Assembly: GCA_947685225.1 (NCBI GenBank)
Contig: CANTUV010000007.1
Location: forward strand, 16,698,501-16,762,500
DNA length: 64,000 nt
Direction: 5' to 3'
DNA from: Garcia nutans
Taxonomy: Eukaryota > Streptophyta > Magnoliopsida > Malpighiales > Euphorbiaceae
The notes below the pieces were generated by a model, which made no database searches, had not been told where the DNA came from, and saw only the letters and a list, made by a program, of their open reading frames with translations. This document shows, in pieces, positions 1-11,833 of the stretch. The position numbers and the translations under genes were made by a program. Each line of letters opens with the position of its first letter. The stretch's first letter is position 1.

Positions 1-729
1 TTTTATTCGCCACCTTAATATTATTATGGTTGGCCTAAGTATGGATCAATTTCAATTTTAATCTTGATAATCAAATTAAAGTGATATAATCTTTCAATCA
101 AGTATCTATATGATCAATTAAGAACTTGTAAGTTGTACTTTAAGAAAATCAAAGAAATCTATAAGTTGCCTAGTAAACTTTTTAAATGACAACCACACCA
201 AGGAAGTCACCATTGTAATTTGGTTTGGCTCAAGAATACCTCATATAAAGTATTGATTGTGATGGAGGTTATGAGAAACACAAGAAGAAAATTGTGACCG
301 GAACTAAGAAATCGTGACTATAAGACAGATTAGGCTGAGAACCTTAGTTAAAAATAGGGTTTATGTTGGAATGTGGCCAGCGCTATATTGACGATAAGGA
401 GATCACAACTACAAGTATATTGCATTTGTGAACCTATCTACTCAAACACAAAAAAAGACACAATAGCGACCACGTTAAAAAGTGTGACCACAATTTTGGC
501 CGTAAATAACTAATCATGACCATAATGAAGATGTAACGAATGCAACATTCATACAAAAATTGTAGGGGGTCCAATGGATACATATGGAACCAATGGAAGA
601 CTGCCATGTGTCACTAGCCATTAGGTACATATGAATATCACAAGCACTTTTCACCACTCTTGGCCACAAAATGGAGATTGCGACCGCAACCAAGATTTCA
701 CGACTACAACTCCTGTCTTACATAATATT

Positions 730-1310
730 AAATGCAGATTTTTTAACTTCTAGAGAAGGATTTGGGAAGATTCACTTTAGAAGCTACAAATACACATATA
801 AGAAGCATTCATTTGTAATAAACAATATTTATTTATAACCAAATTATTGTGCTTTGATTTCTTGAGCCTTATTTATTTATTTCCTTATAATTTATTAGTT
901 GAGAGCAATTGAATGTAATTGTAAGGTCTAAGTACTAGCCTTAAAAAACTTTGAATAGTTTGATGTGAGTTTGAAAAACTAGGTTGGAGAGTAAGCCTTT
1001 GGAAAACTCTTTGTAAGATTTAAATATTTGTCCTTGGAAGACACTTATAAGGGTTAGACAGTAGGCATAAGAAAACTTTTGTAAAAGTTTGGTGTAAGCT
1101 TGAAAATACAAAATTGAGAGTGAACTTGTAAAATTTCATAGTTATAAGATATCCAGTTTGATTATTAGGGAGTGGATTTAGGATTTTCTTTATTCGAATA
1201 ACTATAAATTGTTTAGTGTATAAATTGTTTAGTTCTTTCTTCTCTATTCTTCTCTTTTTTAATTTACCTTTGTTCTCAATTTTCAATTTCTCACTAATTC
1301 AATCCCTTTT
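730..1310 (+). mobile_element. possible Ty1/copia (SIRE-type) LTR remnant
   Basis: The stretch has the word order I associate with the 3' half of SIRE/Maximus-type copia LTRs. It has a 'cattcatttgtaataaac' segment, then a run of 'gtgtaagcttgaaaata' and 'gagagtgaacttg' phrases, then a 'gggagtggatttagg' block near 1170 followed by an AT-rich end. No second LTR, primer-binding site or coding region is visible, so it would be a solo or broken LTR. The identification is from memory of family style only, and either end could be wrong by hundreds of bases. Positions 1-730 carry scattered gcgacc/gtgacc words that may belong to the same LTR. Confidence 0.35.
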
Positions 1311-1320
1311 CGATGCTAAA

Positions 1321-2903
1321 AGACTAACATTTTTTTTAGAAAAAGTACAAGAAAAAAACCCTAAATGACCCCATTTATGCCTTTTGGAAAATTGCATTAG
1401 TCTTTTAAAACAAATAATGAATACTGGGGGCTAAGTTTTCAAATTTAAGTAAAATGAGCTTGACATTTAATTATGGCTTGACTTTTAAAATTGAGTTTCA
1501 TTAAAATATAGTTATAAATGGAATGACAAATATATATAATATATGAACATGTGGTATGATATAATAATAATAAAGCAATAAAGCATAATATAAAGCTTTT
1601 ATTATTATATCAAAAACCAAATGGAGGAGATACCAACTCTAACCCTTACAAGTTCTAGGTTGATCACACATTCCCAATAAAATGAACAAATGATAAAAAT
1701 AAATAAATAGGTGGTTTTGTTAATTTTGGTTCCCTATTCAAAGTCATGACCTTAAATATACTTGCATATCCCTTTAAAAGGAAATCAAAACCATATTGTT
1801 CTATCCTTTTTGTAATGATTGATTTTGATATATTTTAGTTATCTTGTAATAATATTTTGAATGGTGATCTAATTATCTGATTGAAATAAATGTAACAAGA
1901 TTAAGTGAAGAGATTCATATCTTCTCTTAATAAGACTTGGTAAGAGGTGAATTATGTAACGCTTTGGCACACCGCATTTCCAACTTAGAAAGGAGACTTT
2001 AATTTTGATGGTTGATCAAAATAAAAATGGCTCCACGTACCATGGATAAATAGCACTTTAGCTAATCAAAGAGACAAGCTCTCAATGGCTCAAACCAAAA
2101 AGACTGAACAATTTTTCTTCAGGAGCTCACTTAGGATTAAATATTGACAGAGGTCAAAATTGACCCACATCCGAGCCTTTTTGGAGCCACCACCTAGACA
2201 CACTTGTATATATAAGTTAATATATAAAGATTTTGCAATGCAATTATTCCACTAGTAGCTTAATTATACTCTATCAATTAAGAGATTGCAAAAAAATTTG
2301 CAAATTAATTATTTGTAAATTTAAAAAAATTAGTTCTTATTTTCTTATCTTGAGAAGAACAATTATTTATGTTTTAATTTCTTAATTGCACAAACCTTTT
2401 TTAGTCATTCATGAATGTAATTAGACTAGTTCTTAGTTGCTATAAACATAATATCACTTCTCCTTTATTTTGTCTAATAATTATCAATACAAATTCAAAT
2501 AAAGATATATTATTGCATTAATGAATTAAATAGAATATAATTTTAATTTCGTTATACAGTACAAAATCAACTACTAAAAGTATATTTGAGGCTAAAAAGG
2601 TTAGTTTGATATGAATAATATTCGATTCAAAAAAGAGAGTTTAACTAATATTACCAATAGAAGTTACTCATTTCAGCATTATTAAACCATTGCAATTGCT
2701 GGAAAAAAAAACATTGCGGTTGAATATAAAAATTGTTTTTTAAAGTTACAATTTTAAGAAAATCTATGGACTTATATTGCTAAAGAATAAGAAATTTAAA
2801 TAATAAATAATACCCCTTTTTTAGAGTTAACTGTTTCTATTATGTAAAAATAGGGTAAAATTTTTATTTGCTTTCATTAAAGAGAAAATTTTTATTTTCT
2901 TTC
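1321..2903. other. AT-rich intergenic DNA, no gene seen
   Basis: No reading frame, RNA gene or boundary pair was recognised here. A short phrase at 1653-1676 (ttctaggttgatcacacatt and following bases) closely matches 62793-62817 near the other end of the window. Both places are followed by A-rich sequence, so this may be a fragment of the same Ogre-like LTR family. Otherwise the region is low-complexity A/T sequence. Confidence 0.4.
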
Positions 2904-2914
2904 ATTAAAGAGAA
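2904..2914 (+). repeat. 11-bp target site duplication, left copy (RTE LINE)
   Basis: attaaagagaa here is repeated exactly at 5560-5570, immediately after the (TTG)n tail of the LINE. A further copy at 2876-2886 lies in a short local direct repeat of the target DNA that predates the insertion. Confidence 0.85.
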
Positions 2915-2920
2915 GGGAAA

Positions 2921-5458
2921 GAGCATTTGCTTTCACTATTAATGTTATTAGTGCTTATGCTCCCCAAGTAAGTTTGGACGGAGCATCAAGGTTCAGTTTT
3001 GGGAAGATATGAATGAAATCATGCAAGGTATTCCGGATAATCAGCAAATTTTCATTGGTGGGGACCTTAACGGGCATGTTGGTAAGGACAGTAATGGTTA
3101 TGACAGGGTCCATGGGGGTTATGGTTTTGGCAACGGGAATGAGGAGGGAAAGAGCATTTTGGATTTTGCGGTGGCTTATGATCTAGTGCTGGCAAATACC
3201 TGCTTTGAAAAGAGGGGGTCACACTTGATTACCTTTAAGAGTGGACGAACCCAAAGTCAACTAGACTTCATACTTACTCGAAGATGGGACAGAAGTAAGT
3301 GTAAGGATTGCAAGGTCATTCCGGGTGAAGCATTGACGGTGCAACATCGTATTATGGTTTTAGATGTTAAGAATAAAAGTAGCTGGAGGAATGATAAGAA
3401 AGTATTGGAACCAAGGATAAGATGGTGGAAATTGAAAGACCTAGCTCAAGGTACCTTTAAAGAGGAGTTACTAAAGGAAGACATTTGGAACCTTGAGGCT
3501 AGTGCTTGTGGACAAAAATGGAAGGTGGCATTAAGAAAGCAGGTAGTAAATTGCTTGAGATCTCTAAAGAGGCAGGGCCTCGAACGCACGATGCATGGTG
3601 GTGGGATGAGGAGGTTCAAAAGGCTATTAAGGCTAAGAGGGAATGGTATAAAAAGTTACCGAATGCGGTTAATAGCGAGGCCTTTGAGGAATATAAGAGG
3701 GCTAAGAAAGAGGCAAAGAAGGCTGTTAGTGTAGCTTGTGGCAGAGCCTTAGAAGGGATTTATCAAAAGTTAGGTACTAAAGAGGGAGAAATGGGCATTT
3801 ATAAGATTGCAAGGATGAGAGAAAGGAAAAGCAGAGATTTAAGCCAAGTCAAATGTATAAAGGATGAAGATCAATGGGTGTTGACAGGAGATGTTGAGAT
3901 TAAGGAGAGGTGGAAGGCTTATTTTGAGCAGTTATTCAACCCTGAACATGAACAAGATTTTCAAGGTCTTCATGCAATAAATGGTTATATCAGCTGGTCT
4001 AGGAGGATCTTGCATAGTGAAGTAAGAGAAGCCTTGAAGTATATGAAAGTTGGTAAAGCTTGTGGCCCGGATGGTATTCCTATAAAGGTTTGGAAGAACC
4101 TTGGAGAGGTAGGAGTTGCCTGGTTAGCTAAACTCTTTAATGCTATTGTGAAAGGATGTAAGATGCCAAATGCCTGGAGGAAGAGTATCCTGGTACCCAT
4201 ATATAAAAATAAGGGAGACATTCAATGCTGTACAAATTATCGGGGTATCAAACTTATGAGCCATACTATGAAATTATGGGAAAGGATTATTGAACACAGA
4301 TTGAGGAAGCTTACAAGAGTTTCGGAGAATCAGTTTGGGTTTATGCCAGGGAGATCTACCATGGAGGCTATTTCTCTTCTAAGAAGACTAATGGAATTGT
4401 ATCAAGAGAAGAAGAAAGATCTCCACATGGCATTTATTGACTTGGAGAAAGCCTATGATAGAGTACCAAGAGAAGTGTTTATGGTGGGTTTTGAAGAGGA
4501 AAGGAGTCAGCGGCAAATATATCAACATCATCAAGGACATGTATGAAAATGCATCCACTAGTGTGAAAACACCTGGTGGAGACACTGAGGCTTTCCCCAT
4601 TACTACCGGATTGCATCAAGGTTCGGCCATGAGTCCATATTTATTTACCCTGGTTATGGACGAGCTAATCAGAAGCATACAAGACGATGTACCTTGGTGT
4701 ATGTTGTTTGCTGATGACATTATTTTAATTGATGAGACTAGTGCTGGTGTAAACCGTAAGTTGGAAGTGTGGAGAAAAACCCTCGAGGACAAGGGTTTTA
4801 AGCTAAGTAGGAGTAAAACGGAATATATGCATTGTGAGTTCAGTCTAAGGAAGAAGCAGGAACATGAGGTTAAGTTGGATGGAGTTTTGGTTCCTAAAAC
4901 CAAGCAGTTCAAATATTTGGGTTCGGTGTTCCAGAATGATGGCCGTATAGATGAAGATGTGGCTCACAGAATATCGGTAGGGTGGTTGAAGTGGAAGGGT
5001 GTGATAAGAAAATACCTCTGAAAGTGAAAGGTAAATTCTATAGGACGGTTGTTAGACCTGCGATGCTCTATGGTAGTGAGTGTTGGGCACCAACGGGACA
5101 ACATTTGCATAAGATGAGTGTGGCAGAAATGAGGATGCTAAGATGGATGTGTGGACATACCAGACTGGACAAAATTAAGAATGTTCATATTCGACAAAAA
5201 GTCCAAGTAGCGGATGTCGGAGATAAGGTGAGGGAAGGAAGACTTAGATGGTATGGGCATGTTTTAAGAAGACCTCCTAATGCTGCGGTTCGTAAGTGTG
5301 AGAATTTGTTGATTGAGGGGGCTAGAGGTCGTGGAAGACCTAGAACTGTGTGGAAGGAGGTGATAGCAAGAGACTTACGTGCCTTAGATCTTGATGCGGA
5401 TTTGATTAATGACAGACTTGAATGGAGACGTAAAATTCGTGTCTTGGAAGGGCCCTAA
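2921..5458 (+). pseudogene. RTE endonuclease-reverse transcriptase pseudogene
   Basis: This is the remains of the single polyprotein that nicks target DNA and reverse-transcribes the element RNA. Reading in order: an endonuclease part at 2921-3505 (INVISAYAPQ near 2940, then GGDLNGHVGKD at about 3057-3089 and SQLDFILTRR near 3255-3285) and RT palm and fingers at 3506-4485 (GKACGPDGIPIKVWK, FGFMPGRSTMEA, FIDLEKAYDRVPRE). Next come the RT catalytic site FADDIIL at 4707-4727 and the C-terminal part at about 5005-5458 (MRMLRWMCGHTR, LRWYGHVLRRP). Frameshifts lie near 2996-3009, 3500 and 4480. A small deletion with a frameshift lies near 5000, where the residues between WLKWK and DKKIPLK are lost. 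The catalytic Asp pair itself is intact. Family assignment is confident; activity is excluded by the breaks. Confidence 0.9.
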
Positions 5459-5499
5459 GGCTGGAGTATCTTTTTTGGTGTCTTTTGAGCTTATTTTGT

Positions 5500-5559
5500 T
5501 GAGGATCCATACAGCCGACCCCAACTTGTTTGGGACTAAGTCTTAGTTGTTGTTGTTGT
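5500..5559 (+). repeat. LINE 3' tail with (TTG)n
   Basis: The conserved 3' segment ccgaccccaacttgtttggg, followed by actaagtcttag and (ttg)n, ends the LINE. Short microsatellite tails instead of poly(A) are typical of RTE elements, and the segment is probably what the reverse transcriptase recognises. Confidence 0.85.
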
Positions 5560-5570
5560 ATTAAAGAGAA
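5560..5570 (+). repeat. 11-bp target site duplication, right copy (RTE LINE)
   Basis: Exact match to 2904-2914 directly behind the TTG tail; it fixes the 3' end of the insertion. Confidence 0.85.
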
Positions 5571-6910
5571 CATTTTATTATTGTTTTAAAGTCACATAGC
5601 TGAATAACCAATATTGTTGGATTTTTTTTTTCAATAGTCACATGACTAAATAAAAAGGACTTTTTACAAACTTGCCAAAAAGAACTATTAATGTTACAAA
5701 TTATTAGCATGAAAAAACTACATCAAATATATATTCAAATAACATCAAATACCAAAAATTTTTAACAAGTTTATGTTGAGTATATATTCGATTTGTTATG
5801 CACCAAATGCAATATTGATTATTTTTTTCATTTTTATTTCTGTAATAATTCAATGATGTAAGTTTCAAATTTTATTATAAAATAAAATATTACTGAACAA
5901 TAGTTCAATTACATTTTGTATTAGTAGTTCCATATAATATATGCAAAGTTTATTATTAGAATATTATAAGTTTATTATACACCAAATAAAATATTATTAG
6001 GTACAACAATTCTTATTTAGTAAATTTGTCGAACAATTTATGTTTTTCTTTTGCATAAGGCAAAGTAAAAAAAAACACATTAATCTTCAAAAAGTTCTTG
6101 TAAATACAAAATAACAAATATAAAAAATAAAAAAATCAAACATATACTATAAAATACTAATAATAAACCAATAATTTACTAAAAAATATATTGATAATAT
6201 ACCTATGATATATTCAAAGTACAATTTTACAACTAAATTTTTTAAATAGTAAAAAAGCAAAAAGATATTATAATATAAAAAAATTATATTGCCTCAAAGA
6301 AGTTGCAGATTAGTATATAAACAAATTATGCTTATCATATATTGAGTTTAATACACAAGGATTGCAAAAAGGTTGCAAGTTAGCTGATAAATGAGTTATG
6401 CTTAAGATACATAAGGTTTATTATACACAAATTGCAGAAACATTATATAAGATTTAAAGTAGTTAAAATTCTAATATCTTACAGGTGAAACCAACAAAAG
6501 ACTACTAAAAATATTATATATTATTTAAAGTTGTTAAAATTCTAATATCTTACATTGGAAACCAACAAAAGACAACTTCTTTAATGTCCTTGAAAATAGA
6601 AAACAATATACAGTCAAATTAATTGAAAGAAAATCGATGAAATTCCATATATACATGCATCGACACTCAATTTTCTTGTCAATCCAAAATCACATACAAG
6701 AAATCTAGTTGATACATACATATACGTGTATATATATATATATAAAGGAATGAAAAGGCCATCCATCATAGAAAATATACAAAAAAACAATATCCAAAAA
6801 GGCTTAATCAAAATCGATCCCTTGATAATCAAAGCACTTTTGTCCTCCAACATACTAATTATCACACAATCTATAAAAAGCAAAAGCCACCATCATTACA
6901 TTATTCTTTT
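5571..6910. other. AT-rich intergenic DNA, no gene seen
   Basis: No coding signal. One imperfect tandem duplication is visible: 6441-6504 and 6512-6577 share the core ttaaaattctaatatctta at a spacing of 71 bp. The rest is runs of A/T and short TA tracts, for example near 6725-6745. Confidence 0.6.
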
Positions 6911-6918
6911 CCTCTATT
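6911..6918 (+). repeat. 8-bp target site duplication of hAT MITE, left
   Basis: cctctatt, repeated exactly at 7618-7625. Eight bases is the hAT superfamily duplication length. Confidence 0.9.
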
Positions 6919-7617
6919 TAGGGCTATAAATGAGCTAAGCTACTAGAGTTCGGCTTAAGTATCGGCTTCATAAAAGCTCGTTCAGACTCGATCTCAAATT
7001 ACTCATTTGTTGAATGAGTCAAGCTCAAACTAAAAAAATACTCGGCTCATTAGCTCTTGAGCTGTCTCATTTAAAAAGCTCGTGAGTTAAGCTCGCAAGT
7101 TAACTCGTTTAGTATATTGGATTAAAAATATATATAATTTAATTTATATAAATCAAACTACATGTGTGAATATATTAATTTTTTTACTAATTTAATTTAA
7201 ATGATTTATTAATATATGGTATATGTGATAAATAAATTAAATAATATATAATACAAAATAACTTAGTAATGTATAGTAAAATATAAAATTATAGTAATAT
7301 AATATTTTATTTTTGATAATATATAATCATATTGTTCATCTTTCATAAAAACATAAATTTTAATATATCTTTTATGAAAATGTAGAAAAGATGAATGAAA
7401 AATTAAAGGTGAAATAAGTTGATTAAGCTCATTAAACTTATTTAAATCAAGCTCGAATTCAAGATCGAGATGCATGATATATGAGCTTACCCGATATAAG
7501 ATCGAGCTCAGCTCGAGCTCGATTCGAGTTCGAGTTCGAGTTCGAACTTGACTATTTATAACAAGCTGAGTTTAAGTTTTTCAAAGCTCGGCTCGGCTCA
7601 GCTCGATTACAGCCCTA
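6919..7617. mobile_element. non-autonomous hAT element (MITE-like, 699 bp)
   Basis: Terminal inverted repeats begin tagggctataaatgagct on the left and, read from the other strand on the right, tagggctgtaatcgagct. They are flanked by an exact 8-bp duplication. The interior is AT-rich and non-coding, with subterminal arrays of gagctcg/gctcgag words (for example 7500-7550, including repeated ttcgag units). These are likely multiple transposase-binding sites. The GGGCTGTAA-type terminus with GAGCC/GAGCT repeats is a common plant hAT MITE design. It must have been moved by an autonomous hAT elsewhere; the transposase remnant at 47.6-49.6 kb has different termini. Confidence 0.88.
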
Positions 7618-7625
7618 CCTCTATT
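7618..7625 (+). repeat. 8-bp target site duplication of hAT MITE, right
   Basis: cctctatt, exact match to 6911-6918. Confidence 0.9.
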
Positions 7626-8606
7626 CTAGATTATTGTAAAAGAAAATATTAGCATTTAGAATTTTAAAACCAAAGGGAAGAAAAAGAAAATTAAAAAAGA
7701 AACACATTTATCGAATTCAATAACAATAACTATGATAGTAAACAATACAGTCTTAAAAAAGCTTATCACCGAAAAGCAAAAGAGTCGAGTTTTCGAAAGA
7801 AAACTGAAGTTCATGGATCTCCAAAAATGAAACTAGGAATCATAAAACTCACAAGCTAAATATCACAGAAAAACTCAATCTAGTCAAAGATATTCTAAAT
7901 TTTATCAAGAACAAGATCTAACAAAAAAAAGAGACTAGATATAGCCAAAAGGAAAACAAATAAAACACAAAACTAGATCTAGCCAAAAGGAAAACAAGTA
8001 ACACTTAAAACTCATAGATCTGTATATTTACATAAATGAGAAACAATTTCAGAACTATGAATCACTTAACAATAGTATAAATCTATAGATTTGGCTTCAA
8101 TAATGCCAAAAAGGCAACAGTTAAAATATAGAGAAGAAACTCGTTTAAAATATAGAGAAAAAGAACAAATACAGTAGAGAAGAAAGCATAAAAAACCACA
8201 TCAATAGAGGAGCAAAATAACATGAAAACTATAATAAAAAGAAGAACAACAAAGAAGAAAACTCAAATATGATAGTAAAAAATATATTAATATTTACTAA
8301 AATTTGATAATATAATATTTGATTTGTATATCTTATTTCACTTCAAAAATATATTTATGTTCAAATATTTAATATTTTAAACATGATAATTATTTACTAA
8401 AAGTAATATAAAATATGCATTTAAAATTATTTAAATAATGACGCTTTTGAAATTTACTCGTGCTCGATATAAATAATATGCTTCCGAAGGTGCCTTTTAA
8501 GACGCCTCATATGACATTTTAATACAATGCACTGAACATATAATAGTGAAACATGCTTTCAAAAGTATCAATTAATTATCATTTTATGTAATTTTATAAA
8601 ATATAA
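7626..8606. other. A-rich intergenic DNA, no gene seen
   Basis: Strongly A-rich on the plus strand with no coding signal. A short imperfect repeat, tagccaaaaggaaaacaa, occurs at about 7943 and again about 40 bp later. Nothing else was recognised. Confidence 0.6.
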
Positions 8607-8619
8607 ATTACAAAATCTA
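8607..8619 (+). repeat. 13-bp target site duplication, left copy (ORF1-only LINE)
   Basis: attacaaaatcta, repeated exactly at 26994-27006, more than 18 kb away. Between the two copies lies one LINE-like element split by two later insertions. Confidence 0.75.
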
Positions 8620-9504
8620 GTTTTTAATGAAGAAAGAAGAGAAGTTAATTATGTTCTACTATCATCTTTGGAGAGTTTTCGTTCTTTCCCTAGTGAAACT
8701 TTTTAATGTTGCTTACCGGCCATCAATCCTAGTGTTTATCAACTGATCTAAGCTTCAATCCAGTTAATCCTCTCTCTTATTAATAATTGGTTCTACCTCT
8801 TATTCATCCTCCCCACCTAAACTTTGTTCTATCTTTACTCACCATGCCTTTCCTACGTACCCATTGGATACAACAATTTTTAACCATGGATTTCTCAGCT
8901 AAAGACATTAATGAGATTATTAAAAAAAATAGATTACATAGCATGCTCTAGGCTAACTCTTGATTTAAAACCTAACTCTACCCCTTCTCCAACCCTTAGC
9001 AAGTTAGTAGTTGCGGGGAAGATTCTCTCTTTTAGGTCCTTTAGTGGTGGCGAGGTTAAATATGTTCTTATAAAAGCTAGGAATCTTTCTCAAAGCTTTG
9101 ACATTGAGAAAAAAAAGGCCTTAACATGTTTGTTCTTCATTTCAAACAAGAAGCAGATGTGTTTTGGGTTACTAAGCGAGCACCATGGAATATTTCAAGC
9201 TCTTTACTCATCCTCAAATATTTGGAACCAAACATTACCCTTAGTAGCCTGGACCTCACCAAGTCACCATTCTAGATTCAGGTGCATAGCTTCCCTCCCA
9301 ACCACATGACAATAGAAAATGCAGAGAAAGTTGGCAATATTTTTAGTAGGTTGTTAGAAATTAACAACCGACCTAGAAAGAATTCTTCAAGCTAAAGGTC
9401 TTACTCAATGTCAAAAACCCTCTCCTTACCAATTTCCACTATGTGGCAGCCGATGGTTCTCGACAATGGGCTCACCTGAAATATGAAAGGCCCTATGACT
9501 ATTA

Positions 9505-9509
9505 CTTCC
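9505..9509 (+). repeat. 5-bp TSD of Tat element, left
   Basis: cttcc; repeated at 15967-15971 directly outside the other LTR. Confidence 0.85.
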
Positions 9510-10040
9510 TGATGTAGAGGTGGACTTCCAGACTAAAGGCTCGGCTCGGGCTCCCTAGCTCAATGCTCATGCCAAAGGACTTGCAAGACAAAGAGGGCTC
9601 GATCTCTAGTGAGGAGACTCCGATGCTTAAGTTAGTGCTCAGCGTTATGGTGAATATGGGTAATCAGAAGTTAGAAAAGAATAAGCATCCTTTACCTATG
9701 TGTTTGAGCTCCCTTTATACATGGGAGATGGTGGCGGACAAACTCTACCATAGTGGGGGACAGACTCAACTGAATGTGAGAGACAGACTCTGCTGGACGT
9801 GGGAGACTCTAGGTGGTGGGAGACAAACTCTGCAGATAGTGGAGTGTCAGGGAATATTGTGAGAAATGATGTGTTGGTCAACAAACTGAGCCTATATGAT
9901 GAGCTTGGTTGACAAGAACTATCGGTCGTGTGTCAAGCTCGCTACAAGAAGCGCGGCTTATTCCGAGCTATGTGTGCCAAGCCAGATATAATGAGGTGGT
10001 CCAGCTCGATTGCTTATTGCCGATCTATAGGTATGCACCA
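9510..10040 (-). repeat. 3' LTR of Tat element
   Basis: 531 bp, starting tgatgtagag and ending gtatgcacca on the plus strand. It aligns along its whole length with 15443-15966 but with many substitutions and several indels, so the insertion is old. The two LTRs share the block gaatatgggtaatcagaag and the region around the minus-strand TATA-like gtataaagg. Confidence 0.9.
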
Positions 10041-10055
10041 CGAGTCCCTCTTTGT
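10041..10055 (-). promoter_or_regulatory. polypurine tract
   Basis: On the minus strand acaaagagggactcg lies directly before the 3' LTR. Purine-rich aaagaggga at this place is where plus-strand DNA synthesis of an LTR retrotransposon starts. Confidence 0.6.
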
Positions 10056-10218
10056 TGTGCTGGCGTTTATGCCAGCCACTTGATGTGAAGATTGTGGGTG
10101 CGCTGGTCGTAGGGGGATTGACATGACAGCTTGAAAATGAAGGCAAAAGCGGGAGTTTCAATTTTTGAGTTTCCCATGCAAGGCATTGATTCGTTGGTTC
10201 AACTTTTGATGCTCCTTC

Positions 10219-10227
10219 TATATAAAT
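10219..10227 (+). promoter_or_regulatory. TATA box upstream of the antisense ORF
   Basis: tatataaat within ctatataaatggcagagagg lies about 150 bp upstream of the ATG at 10379, on the strand opposite to the retrotransposon genes and outside the LTR. Its position suits a private promoter for the antisense ORF. Confidence 0.55.
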
Positions 10228-11280
10228 GGCAGAGAGGATTGAAGGTAGCCACTAATCCTTTCAAGTAATAGCTTGGGTGCTCTGATAACTTGTACGAGTT
10301 CGCAGTAGCTGCACGGTGTGAAACAGTTAGCGAAGCTTCTTCAACTAAATCGGTGAGTGCTCCTTGTTCCTTTGTATTATGAGTTTGAGTAGTGTTATTT
10401 CCATAGATTCTAGGGAGTCGAGCTTTGGGGAGAGTGCTGAATCGCTTGAAGTTGTGCGAGTGAGTTAAATGAGCAAGCTCACTGTAGTACTGAGGGAGTT
10501 GTTAGTGGAAGTATTATTGTGGTCGAGCTAGTGGATTCACCAGAAACGGTTACTGTAGCTTAGCCAGGCCCTACTGAGAGAAGTGAAGATGATGAAGATC
10601 AGCCAGTGGCAGAAAAGGCTCGGGTTAGGAATATTCGATCTTATCTCAGCATCGCTGACATAGATAGCATCCGAGACAAGTATTAAATACCTCTCGAGTA
10701 TAAGATGTATGTTCCTGGGGATCATACTATCGATGGATGACCCTCTAACCAATCATTTAATACTGTACGAAGAGGATCTAAGGTCTAGTGTAAGGCTACC
10801 ACTTTGTCCGTTCATTCTAGAGTTCTTGGAGTTCCATAATCTGGCTTCAGGGCAACTGAGTCTGAACGCCTGGCTAATGGTAGTGGGATTTGAGATTTTA
10901 TGCAGGTTGCTGGGGATCCCGCTCTTTGTCTGGGTGTTAGGTGCTTTCTCAATTCTGAAGCTACGATCCAAAGCAGACAAAGATTTTTTCTATCTGCGCC
11001 TAGATAAGGACTATTTTTTGGGAAACCAGACTCTATGAAGAATTGGAAGGACAAGTTTTTCATTGTTGAAAGAGAATGGGGTTTTGGGTGCCGAGCCTAC
11101 TGGGTGTATTCCTGCAATAGTCGTGTTATAAACGTGAAAACCTCAGTCCTGAAGAGTGGGGGCACTTGGAGCAGATTAGGCAAGACAGTCTGAGAGAGAA
11201 GAGGAACATCCTTCACCTTGTTAGGGAGTATTTCCCCCTGTTCAGGGCAATGAGGGAGGCTCATTCCTCCAACTGGGCCG

Positions 11281-11354
11281 GTATACTTTTATCTTTGAGT
11301 TTCAAGTTCGTAATATTTAGGTTTATTTACTCAACTTATTTTTTGTTTGTGCAG
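11281..11354 (+). other. candidate intron 1 of antisense ORF
   Basis: 74 bp, gt...ag, with a pyrimidine/T-rich 3' part (ttattttttgtttgtgcag). Joining GCC-G to AA-ATG-GCA keeps the frame and removes a stop. Confidence 0.5.
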
Positions 11355-11751
11355 AAATGGCAAAAGGATCTTCCTCGAAAGAGTTAAAGCAAATCACAGA
11401 GCAAGCCACTAAACGCAAGGCAAGGAAGAAGGCTTGCCATGATAAGGGGAAGGGTCGGGAGGCAGTGATCCCTTTTGGGAACAACGAAGGGGGAAAGAGC
11501 CTAAAACTGGGACCGTAGGTCCGGTCACCCCTTCGATCGAGATAGTGCATGGTCAATACAGTTCGATGAGACTAGCTACGACGTTGGTGGACAGGCTCAA
11601 AGGTCCTCACAAGTCTGAGTTTTCTATGAGGGATCCTTCTGTGCAGCGGGTTCTATCTGTCATTCTTGAGGGAATGGTCCAGGAGAGGTGAGAGCACCTT
11701 CAAATGGATGCAACTGCTCTAATATCTGAACTTCGGATTTCTGCTACTGCG

Positions 11752-11833
11752 GTAAGTATTCCAAATAAATTCCCAATTATAGTTGTGTTGATTTTTAATG
11801 ATCCAGAATAATTCTTGGGTTTTCTTTTTGTAG
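11752..11833 (+). other. candidate intron 2 of antisense ORF
   Basis: 82 bp with a consensus donor (g|gtaagt) and acceptor (tttctttttgtag), in phase 0. It separates SELRISATA from LAQLNVSTNF. Confidence 0.6.

Larger units (their letters stand above)
2915..5559 (+). mobile_element. 5'-truncated RTE-clade LINE
   Basis: A non-LTR retrotransposon copy of 2,645 bp flanked by an exact 11-bp target duplication. It begins inside the endonuclease domain, so the 5' end is missing, as is usual after incomplete target-primed reverse transcription. It keeps the C-terminal half of the endonuclease, the whole reverse transcriptase region and the C-terminal zinc/thumb part. The 3' end has the short non-coding tail seen on plant RTE elements: a conserved 'ccgaccccaacttgtttggg' segment followed by gttgttgttgttg. 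The coding frame is broken at least three times, so it is a fossil. Insertion is in the plus orientation and no later element is nested in it. Confidence 0.92.

Noticed and set aside
1020..1286. 88-codon minus-strand open frame
   Set aside because: It lies in the T/A-rich end of a probable LTR, has no domain and a Lys/Ile-rich low-complexity start; a chance frame.
3985..4912. Minus-strand open frames inside the RTE LINE
   Set aside because: They mirror the reverse transcriptase codons on the plus strand.
10041..10330. Extension of the left Tat LTR to include the TATA box at 10219
   Set aside because: The right LTR stops at 15966 with TG/CA ends and a matching cttcc duplication, so the TATA box is outside the LTR and belongs to the antisense ORF.
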